From contig JBBSQL010000013.1 of NCBI GenBank assembly GCA_038257845.1, positions 3,451 to 67,450 of the forward strand: a DNA stretch of 64,000 nucleotides, read 5' to 3'. The position numbers were made by a program, and so were the translations under genes. The stretch comes from JAFDXJ01 sp038257845. Its GTDB lineage: Bacteria > Bacteroidota > Bacteroidia > Chitinophagales > Chitinophagaceae. The notes under the pieces are model-generated. The model searched no databases and was not told the origin of the DNA. It was given only the letters and a program-made list of their open reading frames with translations. Shown here piece after piece: positions 63,570 to 64,000 of this stretch; the first letter of the stretch is position 1; every line of letters begins with the position of its first letter.

Positions 63570-63956
63570 ATGAAAATCGAATTTAATAATCTTTATACTC
63601 ATTTTATTCTCATTACGAAAAACAGGAAAGCTTTAATTACCGAATCACAAAGGGAAAGAATTGAAAAATATATAACTGGTATTGTGAATAATAATTCATC
63701 CAGGCTTTATGCTATTTATGCGAACCCCGAACATGTTCACATGTTACTTTCACGTTCTCCAAAATTTTCAGAAGAAACTTTAGCAACTATAGTTGCGGAA
63801 AGTGTCTCTAAATTCATAAATGAAAATAAATTATGCCTGGGCAAATTTGACTGGCAAGATGAGGTGGCTCGAATTTCACGGACAGTAAATTCCGTTAGGT
63901 TAAAAAATAAGAACTTGATTCTTTGGGTAATGCAGAGCCGCTTTGTTTGTGTTTAA
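63570..63956 (+). pseudogene. IS200/RAYT-type Y1 transposase, C-terminally truncated
   Basis: 128 residues. The N-terminal part is a good Y1 transposase: MKIEFNNLYTHFILITKNRK, and His55-Val-His57 in NPEHVHMLLS, then EETLATIVAESVSKFINEN and FDWQDE. After about residue 98 the sequence no longer matches the family: no YI.NQ-type motif with the catalytic Tyr is present in any frame that I could read, and the tail is unrelated. It is therefore probably inactive. It lies directly after the tandem repeat array, likely its related element (inference). Confidence 0.7.
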
Positions 63957-63987
63957 CTGAAAGGGGTTCGATACCCCTTTCAGTTAA
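63953..63987. repeat. Hairpin near the window end
   Basis: TTAACTGAAAGGGGT and its complement ACCCCTTTCAGTTAA form a perfect 15-bp stem with the 5-base loop TCGAT. It begins at the stop codon of the truncated transposase. It may be a terminator lacking a T-run, a REP-type palindrome, or a site recognised by the transposase. Confidence 0.55.
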
Positions 63988-64000
63988 GGATTCTTCGGTA

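Noticed and set aside
63940..63995. tRNA gene suggested by GGGGTTCGATACCCC
   Set aside because: No acceptor, D or anticodon arm can be built upstream, and the stem is continuous for 15 bp.

Overview
The window is chromosomal DNA from a member of the Bacteroidota, most likely a Chitinophagaceae-type relative. The reasons are: an outer-surface protein with PKD-like repeats and a gliding-motility (CHU_C, type IX secretion) C-terminus; a DUF4105 membrane protein; a 7TMR-DISM histidine kinase; two FtsX/MacB-type permeases of the 800-residue Bacteroidota kind; near-absence of Shine-Dalgarno sites; and promoters that fit the Bacteroidota TTTG-N20-TAnnTTTG pattern. No rRNA, tRNA, prophage or CRISPR array was found.

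Layout. 1-3.5 kb: an overlapping four-gene cluster (UbiA prenyltransferase fragment, type III polyketide synthase, methyltransferase, FAD oxidoreductase) that probably makes a modified polyketide lipid or quinone. 3.6-8.4 kb: a TamB-like protein. 8.5-9.7 kb: a frameshifted IS200/RAYT-type Y1 transposase between two copies of a palindromic repeat. 9.8-14.7 kb: queG, clpB and a beta-carbonic anhydrase. 14.9-22.5 kb: a MacB/TolC-type export cluster (two permeases, an ATPase, a TolC protein) interrupted by a decayed PIN toxin-antitoxin pair. 22.6-28.3 kb: thioredoxin, then a signalling cluster (receiver, autoinducer-synthase-like acyltransferase, ICMT-family membrane protein, histidine kinase, receiver-kinase hybrid). 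28.4-35.3 kb: polyprenyl synthase, four-helix-bundle protein, SDR, CHU_C surface protein, alpha/beta hydrolase and DUF4105 protein.

36.0-41.2 kb is a D-amino-acid locus: a secreted protein that fuses a beta-lactamase-like serine hydrolase to an N-acyl-D-amino-acid deacylase, an Lrp/AsnC regulator with a clear operator palindrome in the divergent promoter, and DgcN-like and DgcA-like enzymes. Together these could take D-amino-acid material (for example peptidoglycan debris) outside the cytoplasm and convert D-glutamate to L-glutamate inside. 41-47 kb holds ordinary accessory genes scattered among palindromic repeats.

47.0-57.6 kb is a defence island: a six-gene, translationally coupled operon (XRE regulator, C5-cytosine methyltransferase, MORC/Hsp90-type ATPase, Z1 helicase-like protein, PD-(D/E)XK/DUF4420 protein, AIPR protein), with vsr, an MNT-HEPN (MntA-HepT) toxin-antitoxin pair and a HigA-like fragment beside it. 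57.7-61.8 kb returns to housekeeping genes (aminopeptidase P, pssA, purS, rsmI). The window ends in about 1.5 kb of tandem repeats next to a second, truncated Y1 transposase.

Repeats are the most striking background feature. At least five families are visible, two of them associated with Y1 transposases. Function calls rest on motifs read by eye; no database search was possible.
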